Under the pieces are notes generated by a model. It saw only the letters and a program-made list of their open reading frames with translations, made no database searches and was not told where the DNA came from. From Pardosa pseudoannulata (lineage: Eukaryota > Arthropoda > Arachnida > Araneae > Lycosidae): 64,000 nt of DNA. Location of the stretch: NCBI GenBank assembly GCA_032207245.1, contig CM063502.1:42179662-42243661 (forward strand), given 5' to 3'. The first letter of the stretch is position 1. Every line of letters starts with the position of its first letter. Below, one piece after another: positions 38,166 through 51,010 of this stretch. The position numbers and the translations under genes are program-made.

Positions 38166-38320
38166 ATTTGAATTGGTTGCCACATTTCTGTACCAGAGTT
38201 CATGGATCTGAATCCCACAATAACATGGATGTTCGTAGTCGTTCGGAATCGACTCTAACAAGTAGTTCCCGGTTCCATATTATCCCTTTAGTAGTAGACA
38301 AAGTAGACCGCATATCTCGA
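38166..38320 (+). mobile_element. tRNA-derived SINE, degenerate 5'-truncated copy
   Basis: Preserved pieces are CAGAGTTCATGGATCTGAAT (decayed B-box region), ACATGGATGTTCGTAGTCGT, TCGGAATCGACTCTAACAAG and AGTTCCCGGTTCCATATTAT, in family order. The A-box region and the CCAAA tail are missing or unrecognisable. Confidence 0.72.
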
Positions 38321-39051
38321 AAACAAACTAAATCATTAAAAAAAGTTTATCTTATTTGGAACATTTTTCAGCTTATGTATATATGTAACATGCGAATTTT
38401 CCTCGTCTTTGCATATGATTAGACCCTATTATTTTTAATTGCCTGGGCTTACTGGACAATCGGCAAATCTAAGTAACCTTCAGTGTTATTTGCAGTCGCT
38501 TCATTCCATTACAAAAAAAGAAATCCCAACGAGTAACTTTATATTTGTGTAAGACTATATAAAATACAAGTCTTTTTAAGACTATAGGTATGCAATGAAT
38601 GATTACAAAACGCATTTCTATTACAAATTTCTCCCCTCAGCGAGTGTTTTTCCCAGCAGATCAGCAGCTTAGTCAGCATTATTAACATTCAGAAAGGAAT
38701 TTACACACTAAAAAGGTGAACCATTTTTCTTGGAACAGTGTCAAATGTGGCCAGAAAATTAGTATATATTCCAGAGTGACCTTTGGGAGACTGGTAAAAA
38801 GAATTCAAATCAGCTAACTTTAAATAAGATATTATACGGCTGGGAAAATAAATATGAAAGACTGAGAGGGGGAAGGAAAATTTTTAGGGGGATAATTTAT
38901 GTGTAATAATTTTTATATATTACATGAGTCTAAGACTAACTGTTGCGGAGAAAATGCCACCTAATTACTTTGGTATGCACCTAAACAATAAGGCTTGAAA
39001 CCAATGTGAAAATAAAATTGGGAACAGATGCATTATACACGCCGGTCCCGT

Positions 39052-39164
39052 CCGCCATGTTTTTGGCGACCAACAGAAAACGCGTGTTTTGAAAAATCGG
39101 CAAATATAAAAACATGACGGCGGTACGCGTTTTCTGAAAGATCACCAAAAAAACATGGCGGCGG
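39052..39164. promoter_or_regulatory. G+C-rich inverted repeat with YY1/Pho-like motifs
   Basis: The imperfect arms 39052-39085 and 39125-39161 both contain CCGCCATGTTTTT on one strand or the other, and ACGCGTTTTCTG or its complement. Three matches to the YY1/Pho-type AACATGGCGGC pattern lie within 113 bp: the complement at 39052-39063, a one-mismatch AACATGACGGCGG at 39111-39123, and AACATGGCGGCGG at 39152-39164. The island stands out from very A+T-rich surroundings. It could be an intronic regulatory element or simply a decayed palindromic transposon; the regulatory role is inference. Confidence 0.35.
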
Positions 39165-39387
39165 TCACATGGCATGTTTATAACACATTAACAAAATTAA
39201 ACTTTAAAAGAAAAAAAACAGATTAAAAATTTTAAAAAATACTAAAATAAAATAGCATAAAATGCATATAAAATGCATTTTTTACGTTATTTAAAAAATA
39301 ACATATTACTAATATTTATGATATATGAACAGAATAAACACAATATATAGCTGTTAATAAGCACTAATATTATAAAAAATCTAACAT

Positions 39388-39410
39388 GGGAGGGGGGGTT
39401 TCCCCCTCCC
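39388..39410. repeat. G-run/C-run palindrome
   Basis: GGGAGGGGGGG is followed by TTT and then CCCCCTCCC, an imperfect palindrome able to form a hairpin or G-quadruplex. It is isolated in A+T-rich intron. Confidence 0.85.
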
Positions 39411-41286
39411 CTTATAATAAAAGAAATCCAAAATAAATTTAATGACAGATGAAAATTGGAAAGGGTAGCGCCACAAACATTCTTCAACACACCTACCTCC
39501 TTTAAAAAAACTTTGAAATAATTCTTTTTTACCAAATAAAAAAACTCCGATTCGGAATACCATTTTTTCCTCACACTTGGAGTTTAGAATGAAATGAAAA
39601 ACCAACCTCACACCTAAGAATATACTGATATTTTTTAACAATTTTAAAAATAAGAACCAATATAACTTCAACCGTCATAACTAAATTAACCAAATCCCAG
39701 AAAATAAGAACAAAGCAAAAATGTTCCAAACCAAAACATCGTTTGATTTAAAATATCCTGATACTTTTTAACAATTTCAAAAATAGTAATAACCGAAATA
39801 ACTACACCCACCATAACTAAATTACTAAATCCCAGAAAATGATAAGAACAAAAAATATTACATACTAAATCCCAGAAAATGATAAGAACAAAACAAAATA
39901 CAACCTGACCTAGAGGACTGTAAACCAAAAGAACAGCTAAGATGCAAATTTCTGGAATAGGGCCGGGTATTGAAGTCAGAAATCACGTGCAGCAATGGGG
40001 TGCAATGACACATTAGATCTGCCATACCCAGCCAATAAAGTCAGGGCCAACACACCAACCCACTCATCGCCCAGTAAAATCGCCATAAAATAGCCAAATT
40101 TGGCGACAAAAAAATACGGCGTCTTAATGTATCGGTACCGAAATTAAAGTTATTATTTTAACTCTTTGATAGGTATTTCTCTAATGTTGAAGCATTTAAT
40201 CAATTATTAGCTTAGGAATTTTAATTATATGCTTCTATAATTTCCTTTCTTACTTCATGTTTTGTCATTTTCCTATAAAACTGCATTATCAAATAAATAC
40301 ACATAGACAAATACATAGAGCCAAGTTCCAATATTTCCAGGATAGAATTCCAAGCCTTTAATCGATCTCCATAATCACATTCTTTGAAAGCAACTGCCCG
40401 ATTCCAGGAATAAAAACCACTGTTTTGAGTTTTCCGACGTTGTTTTTTCCCCTTTACACGATTCTTTACACTCTGCTTCATTTTTGATTCCATACATTTT
40501 GTTCCAGGAATCTATAAGTCTTGTTATCATTTTCTCAAAATCTAAAATGTAGATATTTTTCATATTTATAAATAAAAATTTTCATTCAATATATTTCAGT
40601 GTAGTTTTCTTTAAATTCTTCTTTTATAAAATAAAGTTATAATGATGTTTCAAATAAAATTCGTAAGAAAAGTTTATTATTTTAAAATTATAAAATCTTC
40701 CTTTACCCCTTTCGTCATTATAACTGATTAGGCATTGCTTCATACCAATTTCTTTTTATTCTTATTATATTAGTAAAATTTTACTAATATTACTAATATA
40801 ACGATTTTACTAATACTAATATAACGATTTAATTAAATCATTTATAGTATAAAGGGGTATTCTTTTAATTTTAATGCCATTACATAGACACACTTTTCCC
40901 TCATGTTAAATAGCGGATAATTCTTAATTATATAACTACTTTTTAATAAAAATATTTTTCACTTTTTAATCATGAAGAAAGCAATAATTTTTGTGAGTGT
41001 AATCAATACAATAAACTAATTACAAAAGTAGTTTATAAAAATAATACAAATATTGAATGCTTAAGTATTTTGATATCATTAAATGCATTATTATGTGTTT
41101 ATAATATTCTTTGAAAATTTAAAGAAAATTATTTTTTAATGTATTTCATGTGAATTTCTTGACCCAATCTAGTTCTAAAGATTTAGATTGTATCTAGAAA
41201 TTAAAATATAAAAAATCATAACAATCTAGTTTTAAAACATAAATATAAAAAATCACTAATAAATATATATAAATGAAATGGTCCAG

Positions 41287-41510
41287 TGTTAAAGCGAATG
41301 GAATCATTAGTCCTTAGTAAAAACACTTATTTATTTACTTTGGGTTTCCGATTGAGTCATGGCTTGTTCCATTTCGTGGCGAAGACAAGAGTAGAGTGTG
41401 TAGACAGCTCCATGTCCACGTGCTAACTGAACTTAGTCATCAACTTCCTGTGAAGTATTTCTACGCCTGACCGCATTACTCCAAAAGGTTACGCAAGCGT
41501 GGGTCTTTTT
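41287..41510 (-). mobile_element. G+C-elevated segment, possible decayed LTR
   Basis: About 220 bp with a base composition unlike its flanks lie 300 bp upstream of exon B. On the minus strand it contains ACCCAAAGTAAATAAATAAG, with overlapping AATAAA-like signals, and ends ...CGCTTTAACA. That would suit the 3' end of an LTR (TG...CA), but no second terminus or target duplication is visible. An intronic regulatory element is equally possible. No open frame encodes anything I recognise. Confidence 0.25.
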
Positions 41511-41826
41511 CATTTATTTTATTAGTATATCAGAGTTCCCTTTTTAAAATCGTTTATAACTCAAGTAATTTCCAATTACCCCTTTTTTAGACCTGACATA
41601 TATGTTTGAGTGTGTACTTACGATTTTACAGCATTTCCTTCTTCTGGTTATGACTATGTTCATTTCTAATATATTATGTTATAAAAAATTTTATTCAATT
41701 TCATACAATGTAATATTTCTTTTTCGAGTACTCAAATTTTAAAACATTATAATTTTTAAGTAAAGATTGTCGATTTGCAACCTCTATGAGAGTAGTTTCT
41801 TATAAATCTTTCTTTTTATTGTGTAG

Positions 41827-42117
41827 ATCCTCCTCGATATCCAGAAATAGAAGGTTACCGTGAAGGTGAAATCATTCAAGTTGGAGATCACTTAACTCTA
41901 GTATGCTCCTCAACAGGGGGAAAGCCTAGAGCTACGCTGGAATGGCTTCGCAATGGAGAACCAATAGAAGGAACTTTTACCGGAGTTGGAAGAGATTCTA
42001 GCATTACATTGTCATTCACTGTCCAAGATATAGACAATAATGCCATCTATAGCTGTACAGCTTCCAACCCTCTTACTCCAAAACCTCTAGTTGCTGCAGT
42101 GAAATTAACCGTTGTTT
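41827..42117 (+). CDS. Exon B: complete C2/I-type Ig domain, nephrin/Sns-like receptor
   Basis: The acceptor is TTGTGTAG|AT and the donor GTTT|GTAAGT. The exon is 291 nt (97 codons), phase 1 on both sides, so one Ig domain is encoded by a single symmetrical exon, the arrangement that lets Ig domains be duplicated or skipped without a frameshift. It opens with PPRYPEIEGYREGEIIQVGD. The B-strand cysteine (LTLVCSS, 41904-41906), core tryptophan (LEWLRNGEP, 41943-41945) and F-strand cysteine (AIYSCTASNPL, 42054-42056) are all present, with 50 codons from Cys to Cys, the compact spacing of C2/I-set domains. The motifs IEGYxEGE and GGxPxAxLxWxxNG recall nephrin and Sticks-and-stones (from memory). 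The product would be a type I membrane adhesion protein; the signal peptide, FN3 domain, membrane span and tail lie outside the window. Confidence 0.93.
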
Positions 42118-45100
42118 GTAAGTGTTTCTTAAATTTTCTACTATTTCCATACTGATTTGAAAACGTGTCATTTAAAATTATATATTCTTAATATCTACAG
42201 CATGAAACACTTCAATATTTCTCATTTTAAAATGTTTAATGTAATTTAACTTTATAATTTCAGATGCTAAATTTCCTCTACTTATATTTAAAATTCAATT
42301 TTTTCATGAATTTTTACCTTTAGGCTAAATATAAATGTCTCATTCCTAGTTGTATTAATACCATCTTAATGAGGGAAACGCTAAAAAATATTTTCTTATG
42401 TAAAATTTTCTCTCTAACAAGAAAAAGGGGAGAAAATGAGTAAAACTCTACAAGAAAAAACGTGAACTACAATTTCAACACAACTTAAGGAATTTATGAC
42501 TAATTATCCTAATGTATAATTGGAATTATTACAATAAAATGTGTCCAATTATAATGTAGTTGAAGAGTAAAATAAAAGGGAATTCTTCCACATAAAGATT
42601 CCGAAGTAGTGAACAACAGACTGCTGCTGATACGAAGAAATAAATCTTTGCATTGATAGAAGGATAAAACACATAATATAGAAAACTAAAAACCTTAGGT
42701 ACTTCATATCTTACAGAGCCAATTTACTATGGTGAAGGTAGTGTATAATTATTTGGACACTAGCTGAATACCTGGGTACCTACACTATTATATCAGCTTG
42801 CCACTGAGTATTCTATAAACATAGCAAGGTGGAAATTATCATAGATAATTTATTTTAATGCATAGCTAGCATATATAGTTTATTTTAATTAAATGGCTAC
42901 TAATAACAGGATAATTCAAATAATAATTTTTAAAATTGATATAAGGTAGTTTGGGAAAGTAATGAGAAGCTTTATTTCATGCATACCATCTCAGGTTTAT
43001 TAACTTGATTTAAATTAAATTGGAGAAAATGAAAATACTAGTTTCTAGCAGTCTATGACTGTTAAATCTTTATTAATTTTATGACGAATTGTCTAATTGT
43101 TTTACAAAGCTTGTCCCTCTTGTAGAAAACTTCTAGGATAATCTCCTATCTAGTTCAATTTATATCAAAAGATATTCAGACAATTTTGAAAACTACCGGA
43201 GACTAAATAAGGTGAAGTTTATTCCACCTAAATAAAGAAGTTAACACAAATTTAAACTGCAGATGAAGAAGTTATTTTCATTTTTCCGAGATACCTCAAA
43301 CAAAATGCAGTAAATTTTCATAATTTTGAGTTATGTTGTAGTTTTTGTGTGACTGCAGTGATTAAAACTTTTCAAGCAAAAGGTTTAAGCTCTTTTCTGT
43401 ATTTCACAATATATAATCCCATATTTTGAAACAAATATAAAAGTTTTCTGCTATCAGTTATCTACGTTTATATAAAGAAGTGAGTTATATTTCTTTCTTC
43501 AAGCCAATAAGACCAAAGGGTTCCATTTTCTTTCGTTTCCTATGTTTAATTCTCCTTTTTTACTGTAGAGTTGCAATAAAGATATGGCTTTATAGGAGCA
43601 GTTAAGCTGGAATATATTACAATCCTAGCATTCGACACTTTGAAAAATGATTTGTTTTATTATACATAAATTTTCACATAAAACATAAACGAGGATTATT
43701 AATGTCTTTTTCTTTAGTATCCTATATCTGAAATATGTAAGAATAAAACAAAAACCATCTGTAAACATTTACATTCATTAGCTTAACATTTAGGTTACCA
43801 CAGAAGATAAAATTTTCTCTCCGTTTATGTTGCTCCATTTTTATTTAACTTATATGTGGATATAACATTAATTTCTTAAAAAATAGTATCGTACTGAAAA
43901 TACTATATAAAATAAATTATATACTAAAAACGTTTAAAAGCAACAAAATAACAAAAATAGAATTAGCTACATATTCGTTAAATAAAACGAAATATTTTCT
44001 ATAACTTTATTAAATGGCTATTTCTAATGTGTAGTCAAGTAAACATTCTTTCATTGTTCATAGTCCAACCAAATTATTTATCTTTTAAATAATCATCGTT
44101 CTTAGTGGTTATGACGTGACAGGAAGCTTTCAGCTTATCTTTTCAGAAAGCGTCTGAGGGTAACAACACCCAGCTTTGATGTCTAGCTAAGTAGATTACA
44201 CCATAATACATCTGATAGACTGATAGCGTTTGCTTATGGTTCTGAAATAAATATAGATAAGTGGAGATCGTGCATAGCTTGGAAATGATCTTTATTCTAA
44301 CCTTAGATTTTTTTTCTCTCTGAATCTTATATATTTAGTATGATTCCATGCCTATGGTTTATCATTTGTTTCAATTTATGCTGAAATTCTTGAATCAGAT
44401 TGTCCATTTGTATTATATCCTTGCTCAAAGTTTAGTCACAGATACCTTAATATCTACTCAAAGTATTTTCTCCGAGTTTATTTTCTTTACAAATCCCTTG
44501 TACAGCCCTCTTACATAAGATACTAACAATTCATTATTTCACCATATTGTGTTGACACCCTAATTGAATTTAATCCCATTACACGCTTATATTTAGTCGA
44601 GAAAATCAAACATAATTTTAGTAGTTAGGAAAACTTTGATGCAGAACATAATTAATAAGATTATTTTTATGCATTAAACCACGACACATACTACTTATTT
44701 TCTCTGGGATAATAAGGAAATATTTCTACAATAACAAACATAAATATTTCTCAGTCGAATTGAAAGTTATTAAAACTTTTGATCAAAACTTATCTTTTAA
44801 ATTTAGGAACAAAATGAAATATACTAAAAAAAGGAAAAACATACATGAAATATTTTATTTCGTTGCCAGAAGGCTAATATTACAGAAATAAAACAAAGAG
44901 GATTACATTAACTTCCGAAAACAGTTTGTGGACAGTAAACACTAGATTTTTCTTAAAACCAGAGAAAATGAGTCTGCGCTACTGAGATGAATATGTGTGG
45001 TTTACGGAGTTTTATTAAGTACTACTACGTACATATGTACTACTATGTTGAGATAAGCTGAGTTTGGTGGACTTAGGAAAATCTTAAAATTACTTTAAGT

Positions 45101-48100
45101 TATACCTTTTGATACTTTATCATCTACAAATTCTTAAAGAATTTCATTGTATTCTCGAAGAGTCGTACTTTGTCAATATTATAAAGCCATAAACTTTCAG
45201 AATGAATACTTCTCCATATAGACAATTTTGCATATGGATTCGTTGAACTTTTCATTTTCCCTGTTGGAAATTTTCGCTTATTGTATAAAGCCGAAATTTG
45301 GATTTATTAGACGATTCTACATATTTGCCAGCCTAAATTGATTACTAAATATAAAAGCTGATACTAATGTTGCAGTGTTACTACTTATTTACTTTTATAA
45401 AAGCTAATGATTATGCTCCCTGGCGACCTTTCATACGCCTAAATGGTGAGTCAATTTGATCATTGGACCATTTTTCAACTTTTTCTTTCTTGTACAGTTT
45501 AGAAATGATGGTATGTCACAATTTGAAATACTTCACAAACACTAGTTTTATTTTCTAATGTGTGAGGTATTTAACTTTTCATATTCTCCCCATTTTTCGT
45601 TGCAAGTATGTTGGGCCTGCTTGTTAGGAAGAAATATGTAGGCGGTCAACATTATTCCCTAGTAAATGCTCATCCAAATACGATACATACAAGCATTTTT
45701 CTAGAACTGAATTCAAAACATATTTTTGAATGTTCAAGATTTTAACAGGGGAGATACTTTGAATAAAGTAAACGAAAAAATATCAAAAATGTCATACTTT
45801 TTTTCAAGAGCTTTGCAACCACATCAATCTAGAAACCTCTTAGTTCATAAAAGCTTGCATTTCTGATAAAAAGTTCTCTAAATATCCGTATGCGTACATA
45901 TATGTACACAGATTGTGTGTATTGGTAAATTTGCTATGTATTTTATATAAAAGGATTTTTTACAATGCAAATAATACAAGATAAAAGCCAAAATAGAGAA
46001 TTTCTTGCATTAATGTGTTTTTCATATAGATAAACCTTTAAAGACAGAACCAAGAATAAAATAACTTTTGAAGTGAAAGAAAAGGGAAATAAAAGATACA
46101 TATCCCAAAATTGAAACTTTAAATCCACTAGAGCTTGTACCGGATCTGTATTTACTTGTTCATTATTCCTTTAACTTGATAATAGTATGTAAAGATATCT
46201 AAGATATCTAAGAATATCTATTTCAACAGATAACTAAGATATCTGTTGAAATATTTTGATAAAACAAGCATTTTATTTCATAGTGTTTATTTTTGTTTAG
46301 AGTGGAATTTCTTTTACTATCAACAGTTTATATTGATACAAGAAGGTAAAATATTTGTTCCATAATATAGCATAAAGTACAAAGCTAACGTAAGTACGGT
46401 GCAAATAGAGAAAGTATGCAGACAGCTGTTTTGTTCCTTCGAGTGAGCAACATTCTCAAAATCCATTCAGAATATTGCTCGCTCGAAGCAACGAAACAGC
46501 TGTCTCAGTGCTTTCACCATCTATTTAGGCCTTACTTTGGTTCGCTTTGCATTTTATGCTAGATGTATTAGATGCATTCATGTTTGAAATATGTTAAACA
46601 ATATTTGTAGCAGATTCTAATGTTTTTATTTGAGAAGAAAAAACACATAGAAAGCCTATTTTTCAAGAAACCTATTGCAAAATACTTAATGTCACTATAA
46701 CTACAGAAATTTTTAAAAAGATATACATCGTTTTAACTTATATTTCAGCCATTAAACTGTTAAGAACGCATATAAATAGCATCAAATCTCCTTTATCAAT
46801 TCGATATGAATATGAATATTTAGTATTTAATGATATTTGTATCCTATAAAGTAAATTTATAATGCTACTCAGAGCATACGATTGTCTTTTAATGAGTGCA
46901 ATTCATTATTACACCAAATGTGCAGTGTAATGTTTCTCTTATTACATACAGTTTTATTCAAAATCAACCGCTATTCGTAAATTCTGAAAATTTTAGATAA
47001 TGACAAGCCACATTAATTAAAAGGATATACTTTCTTTTTAGAAATCTTAAAATTTTTAGCTACGTTCATAGAATAAATATTTCTGCTTGGAGGTGCATTT
47101 TATAGTTTTAAATTTTGGAACCATTAACAAATCTCTGAGATAGTTTACCTAATAACCTATGCATGCAATTAATACCCGAAAAAAATAAGGCAATGACACA
47201 TATACATACATACAGAATTATCATACTAGCGTACATGTGTTGTCTTATCAATAATTGTTTCAAATAAATAAATGACCTTAATTTAAAAACAAACACATTT
47301 CAATATAAGCAAGATTTCACTTTCATTCAGTTTCATAATTTTTTTACGAGTCTGAACTCAAATTTTTCTATTTTTACTGGGTAATTCGACGAAAGTAATC
47401 TCTAATTAAAATTATACACTTTTTACATTTGTTAAATTTGTAGAAATCTAAATATGTTTCTTTTATCTATAAATATTTAATATAAAATAATCAATGGCGG
47501 TTGAAAAAACGTCAAATATCTGGCAATATGTTTTGACTACAAAATACCTTTCCACACGCTAAAAAATCAACGTACATCAAAGATGGTTCATGCATTATAA
47601 AACACTACCTGGAGCACTCTTAAATCGATTCAGAGAATGGAATAAAGATTCATCTTTTTATCATGATTTTATATTAAAGTATTTTGACAATTTCCTTTCC
47701 ATGTCAAAATACCAATTTTTTTTTAAACTTTAAAGATATGTCATGCGCTTGTGTAACGTATCATGAAAGTAAATTTCCATGTCTACTTGGATCTTGGAGT
47801 AAACAGTTTCTACATATTCCGAAGACAGCATATTAAAAAGAAACTTATTTTTGGAAGAGTTTCTGAGATTATTTATCTCTTCAGAAAAGAGTATATAATT
47901 AGTAAAACTTTATTTAAGCAGAGATAAAATAATCTTAAAAAATAATTAACTGTTAAGAGATAAACAGATCATTCTTTATTCATAAAAGTAAACGTAAAAT
48001 TAAATAACCACTTTATGAAAATTCTAGATTTATAAATCTTAAAATCTACTCAAAATATTACTTTTAACTCTTAGAAGTCAAATCACGGCATATAAAAAAT

Positions 48101-49661
48101 CTTTATCCACTTTACTCTCCCTGAGCTTATGAGAATTTCTTAACTTAATGTATTCAAATAAAATCTGATTTCAAATAACTCCAAGAAAAGCATTAAACTA
48201 GAAAAACAGTTAAAACATTTAAACCTGGATGTATAAAATGATGCAACGTATTTCCATCACATTTAAACAGAAAATTACTGTAATTATGTATAATACGGTT
48301 AGTTGAAAAAAAGCATTATCTTAAGTCTCTCTCTTCAGTTTCAAGAACTCTAATCCAATAATTACTCAAAGTTGGCTTAACTTTATCCCTAGTAATCAAT
48401 TAAGATTTTACCTTAATTTGCTTTTTGTGCCATTCACTTTAATCGCACTAGCTATTTTAGTTAGGGATGTAACTTTTTAAAATGAAGCTACTGTATTTTC
48501 TATCTCTAGAATATTAAAGTATTTCTTCGATATTCAATAACCATGATTATGTATTTTAGGGTTAATGTCTGACGGTAATACATAAACTAACATTAAGATT
48601 ACATATATGTAAGTATATGTGAATGCGTATGTGTCAGCATCATTTTTCATTCAATTCATCTCATTAATTTTGTTCAGTAAACTTTTAACCATTTAATCAT
48701 TTTAAATCTACTTTTCTTCAATTCATTATCTTGCCGTATTGGTATTATTGTAATAGGTATTTAAACTAACATTTTTTATAAACTATAGCACATTGGAATA
48801 TTAATATATAGAATCTTGTAAGTCTGGAAACCAGATATGAAAATACCCATTGAAACTGTAATGTAGTTAAACAAGACATAATTCAGTTTTAGGAGAAAAA
48901 GAACATGCAGAAACATTTTTTATGATCAGTTCCATATGCACATTACACTAATTACAAATGGTAAACACCAAGTAAATTTAGGATTAAATTGAATGATTAT
49001 GTTAACACATGCATTTTTGCACCTTTTAGAAAATGTTGATATCAAACAGCACATTACGGTCATATGACTTGATGTGGCCAGCATTAGAGATGTTTCAAAG
49101 GGTAAAAGATGATATCCAGTTTGATAATCTGTCATTGGTACTTGTAACGTTCAGTCAGCTTTCGTATTCCATCGTTATATAAATCTACCACCTGATTTGC
49201 CACAATTCTATAAACAATATACATCTTCACATTTCAGAAAACTTATTAGGTACTGATGATATCGTATAGAATTTGTTATATCTAACCTTTGCATCAACTC
49301 CTTGTATCAAGTTTTCAGTCATGACAGAAGGTCGCCCACTTCGTTTCAGAACATGAACTTTCGTGGAAAACTGCCATCTTTAAATCCTCTAACCCATTAT
49401 CTCACCATTTTCCACTACGACAAAATACGTTCCTAATCAGATGTAAATAAGTCGAATATATAATAAGCAATCGTGAATGTGACTAGTCTCAATGGACACG
49501 GGTGAAATCTCAGCCGCAGTATTGCAAAAGCTAAATTTTAAAAGATTCCCCCGTTTGTGTGTGTAAATATATACTTATAAAGAAGTATAATAATGATAAA
49601 TAATATGAAATTAAAATCCCAGAAATATTTTTATATTATCAAAAACATTGTTTCCTTTCAG
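42118..49661 (+). other. Intron between Ig exons B and C (7,544 bp)
   Basis: It is bounded by GTAAGTGTTT and a GTTTCCTTTCAG acceptor, phase 1. Apart from a 190-bp MITE at 46370 and a small hairpin near 46220 (ATTTCAACAGATA with its complement), I see only A+T-rich unique sequence. No tandem repeats or microsatellites of note occur, which contrasts with the other introns. Confidence 0.8.
46370..46559. mobile_element. 190-bp MITE, long inverted repeats, TA target site
   Basis: The element starts GCATAAAGTACAAAGC and ends GCTTTGCATTTTATGC; each end is next to a TA dinucleotide (46368-46369 and 46560-46561). The inverted repeats run inward for about 85 bp with gaps, best near the centre: GACAGCTGTTTTGTTCCTTC and TTCGAGTGAGCAACATTCT on the left pair with AGAATATTGCTCGCTCGAA and GCAACGAAACAGCTGTCTC on the right. 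Almost the whole unit can fold into one hairpin. It has no coding capacity; the TA target suggests mobilisation by a Tc1/mariner-type transposase (inference). Confidence 0.82.
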
Positions 49662-49873
49662 TTCCTCCTAATCAAGTGTGGGTAACAGGTCCAGCTGAAG
49701 CCGTTCGTGGGGAACAAGTGACGGTGTCTTGTCGATCCGACGCCAGCAATCCAGCTATAGATTTGGGCTGGTTGGTAGATGATGTTGCACATCAGGCTCA
49801 AGAAACAGCTGTACATCCTTTACCCCATGGGTTTTATACAGTTTCTAACTTAACAGCGACCCTCTCCAGGCAG
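49662..49873 (+). CDS. Exon C: first two thirds of the next Ig domain, nephrin/Sns-like receptor
   Basis: The acceptor is TTTCCTTTCAG|TT and the donor AGGCAG|GTAAAT. The exon is 212 nt; it starts in phase 1 and ends in phase 0. It follows on from exon B as FPPNQVWVTGPAEAVRGEQV, then the B-strand cysteine (TVSCRSDASNP, 49730-49732) and core tryptophan (DLGWLVDDV, 49769-49771), 13 codons apart as in exon B. It then runs to strand E (FYTVSNLTATLSRQ). The F-strand cysteine and strand G must be on a downstream exon. The layout GPxEAxxGExVxxxC, SNP and a late SNLTA motif resembles the Sns/Hibris/nephrin domain that follows the IEGY-type domain (from memory). The open frame continuing to 49960 is intron read-through. 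Confidence 0.9.
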
Positions 49874-50452
49874 GTAAATTCTACAATTATTCAACACATT
49901 TTCTACGACTATTTGTTGTCTATTATTATAATGTTCTGTTTTTTGTTTTGGAATGCATAAAGTAATGAATTTTTGTTTTATCTATTTTAAAAATGCATGA
50001 TTTATCGTCAATTGCTGGTGCATTTTCAAATACGAAGTTTATTTGGTTAATTTTATTGACTTTTAGTTATGTTTCTCTTTATGTGTATTTAAAATTGTAA
50101 AATAGTAATTAATATTATTCAATTGCACGATTAATTTATTAAATGTTCCTAACGAAAACACTAGTTTAATATAGTTTAATAGTTATATATGTGTGTGAAT
50201 CTAATTATTTAAATATTCTACTCTAATACTGATGCTAGTACTAACATGGATCTAGTATGTTAGTCAAAAATTTTATGCTGCGTTAGCGATACTATCCATA
50301 ATTATAATTTTAAAATCTAAATGAAAAATGTTAGATCCACATAGCATTATATTATATAATGCGCCTTAATATAAATTAAGTACCAAATATCAAGTTAAGA
50401 TATGAACATAGAATAAATAAATTAAAATTATAATATTTTTATACATAAATTG

Positions 50453-50456
<4 letters not shown>

Positions 50457-50509
<53 letters not shown>
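50457..50509. repeat. (AT)n microsatellite
   Basis: About 50 bp of pure AT dinucleotide. Confidence 0.97.
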
Positions 50510-50515
<6 letters not shown>

Positions 50516-50894
50516 ACAATTCTCTTAGCTTTATTTAAAATCGGTCGTGATAATTAATCCCTTCTATATAACACACTTAATTAAAATGAGCCTTTATACT
50601 TGCCAAGTTTTTTATATTAATTTACTCTAAGCAAAGAAACTATGATTGTACATCAGTGAATCTTTTAAAAATATCTCAATTTCATAACTTTTAAAAATGT
50701 CAGTGACTAAAACACTCTGAATTCTCAATTTCTTTTAATAGAATAGCTATTATGCAAACTAAAAATTTTATAAAGTCTTCACAAAGTAAAAAAAGAAGTC
50801 GAACTATTTAACTCTTTTTAAATAATCATCATTATTCAGAATACTATGTTATAAAAATGAAGAGTTGAAAACCTTCGTCAAAAAGCTACTGGTT

Positions 50895-51010
<116 letters not shown>

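Larger units (their letters stand above)
28196..41826 (+). other. Intron between Ig exons A and B (13,631 bp)
   Basis: It is bounded by GTGAGT at the 5' end and TTCTTTTTATTGTGTAG at the 3' end, phase 1. It contains a piggyBac derivative, a minisatellite, a SINE, two tandem duplications, hairpins and a G+C-rich inverted repeat, listed separately. The rest (for example 29800-31460, 32100-33940, 35500-37000, 40150-41280) is A+T-rich sequence in which I see nothing. No alternative exon with an Ig signature was noticed. Confidence 0.8.

Noticed and set aside
40221..40563. Lysine-rich minus-strand frames at 40.2-40.6 kb
   Set aside because: Low-complexity charged composition, no family recognised, overlapping frames, no splice signals. 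Probably chance.
49874..49960. Continuation of the exon C frame past 49873
   Set aside because: A consensus donor CAG|GTAAAT precedes it, and the continuation becomes hydrophobic, A+T-rich read-through without Ig features.
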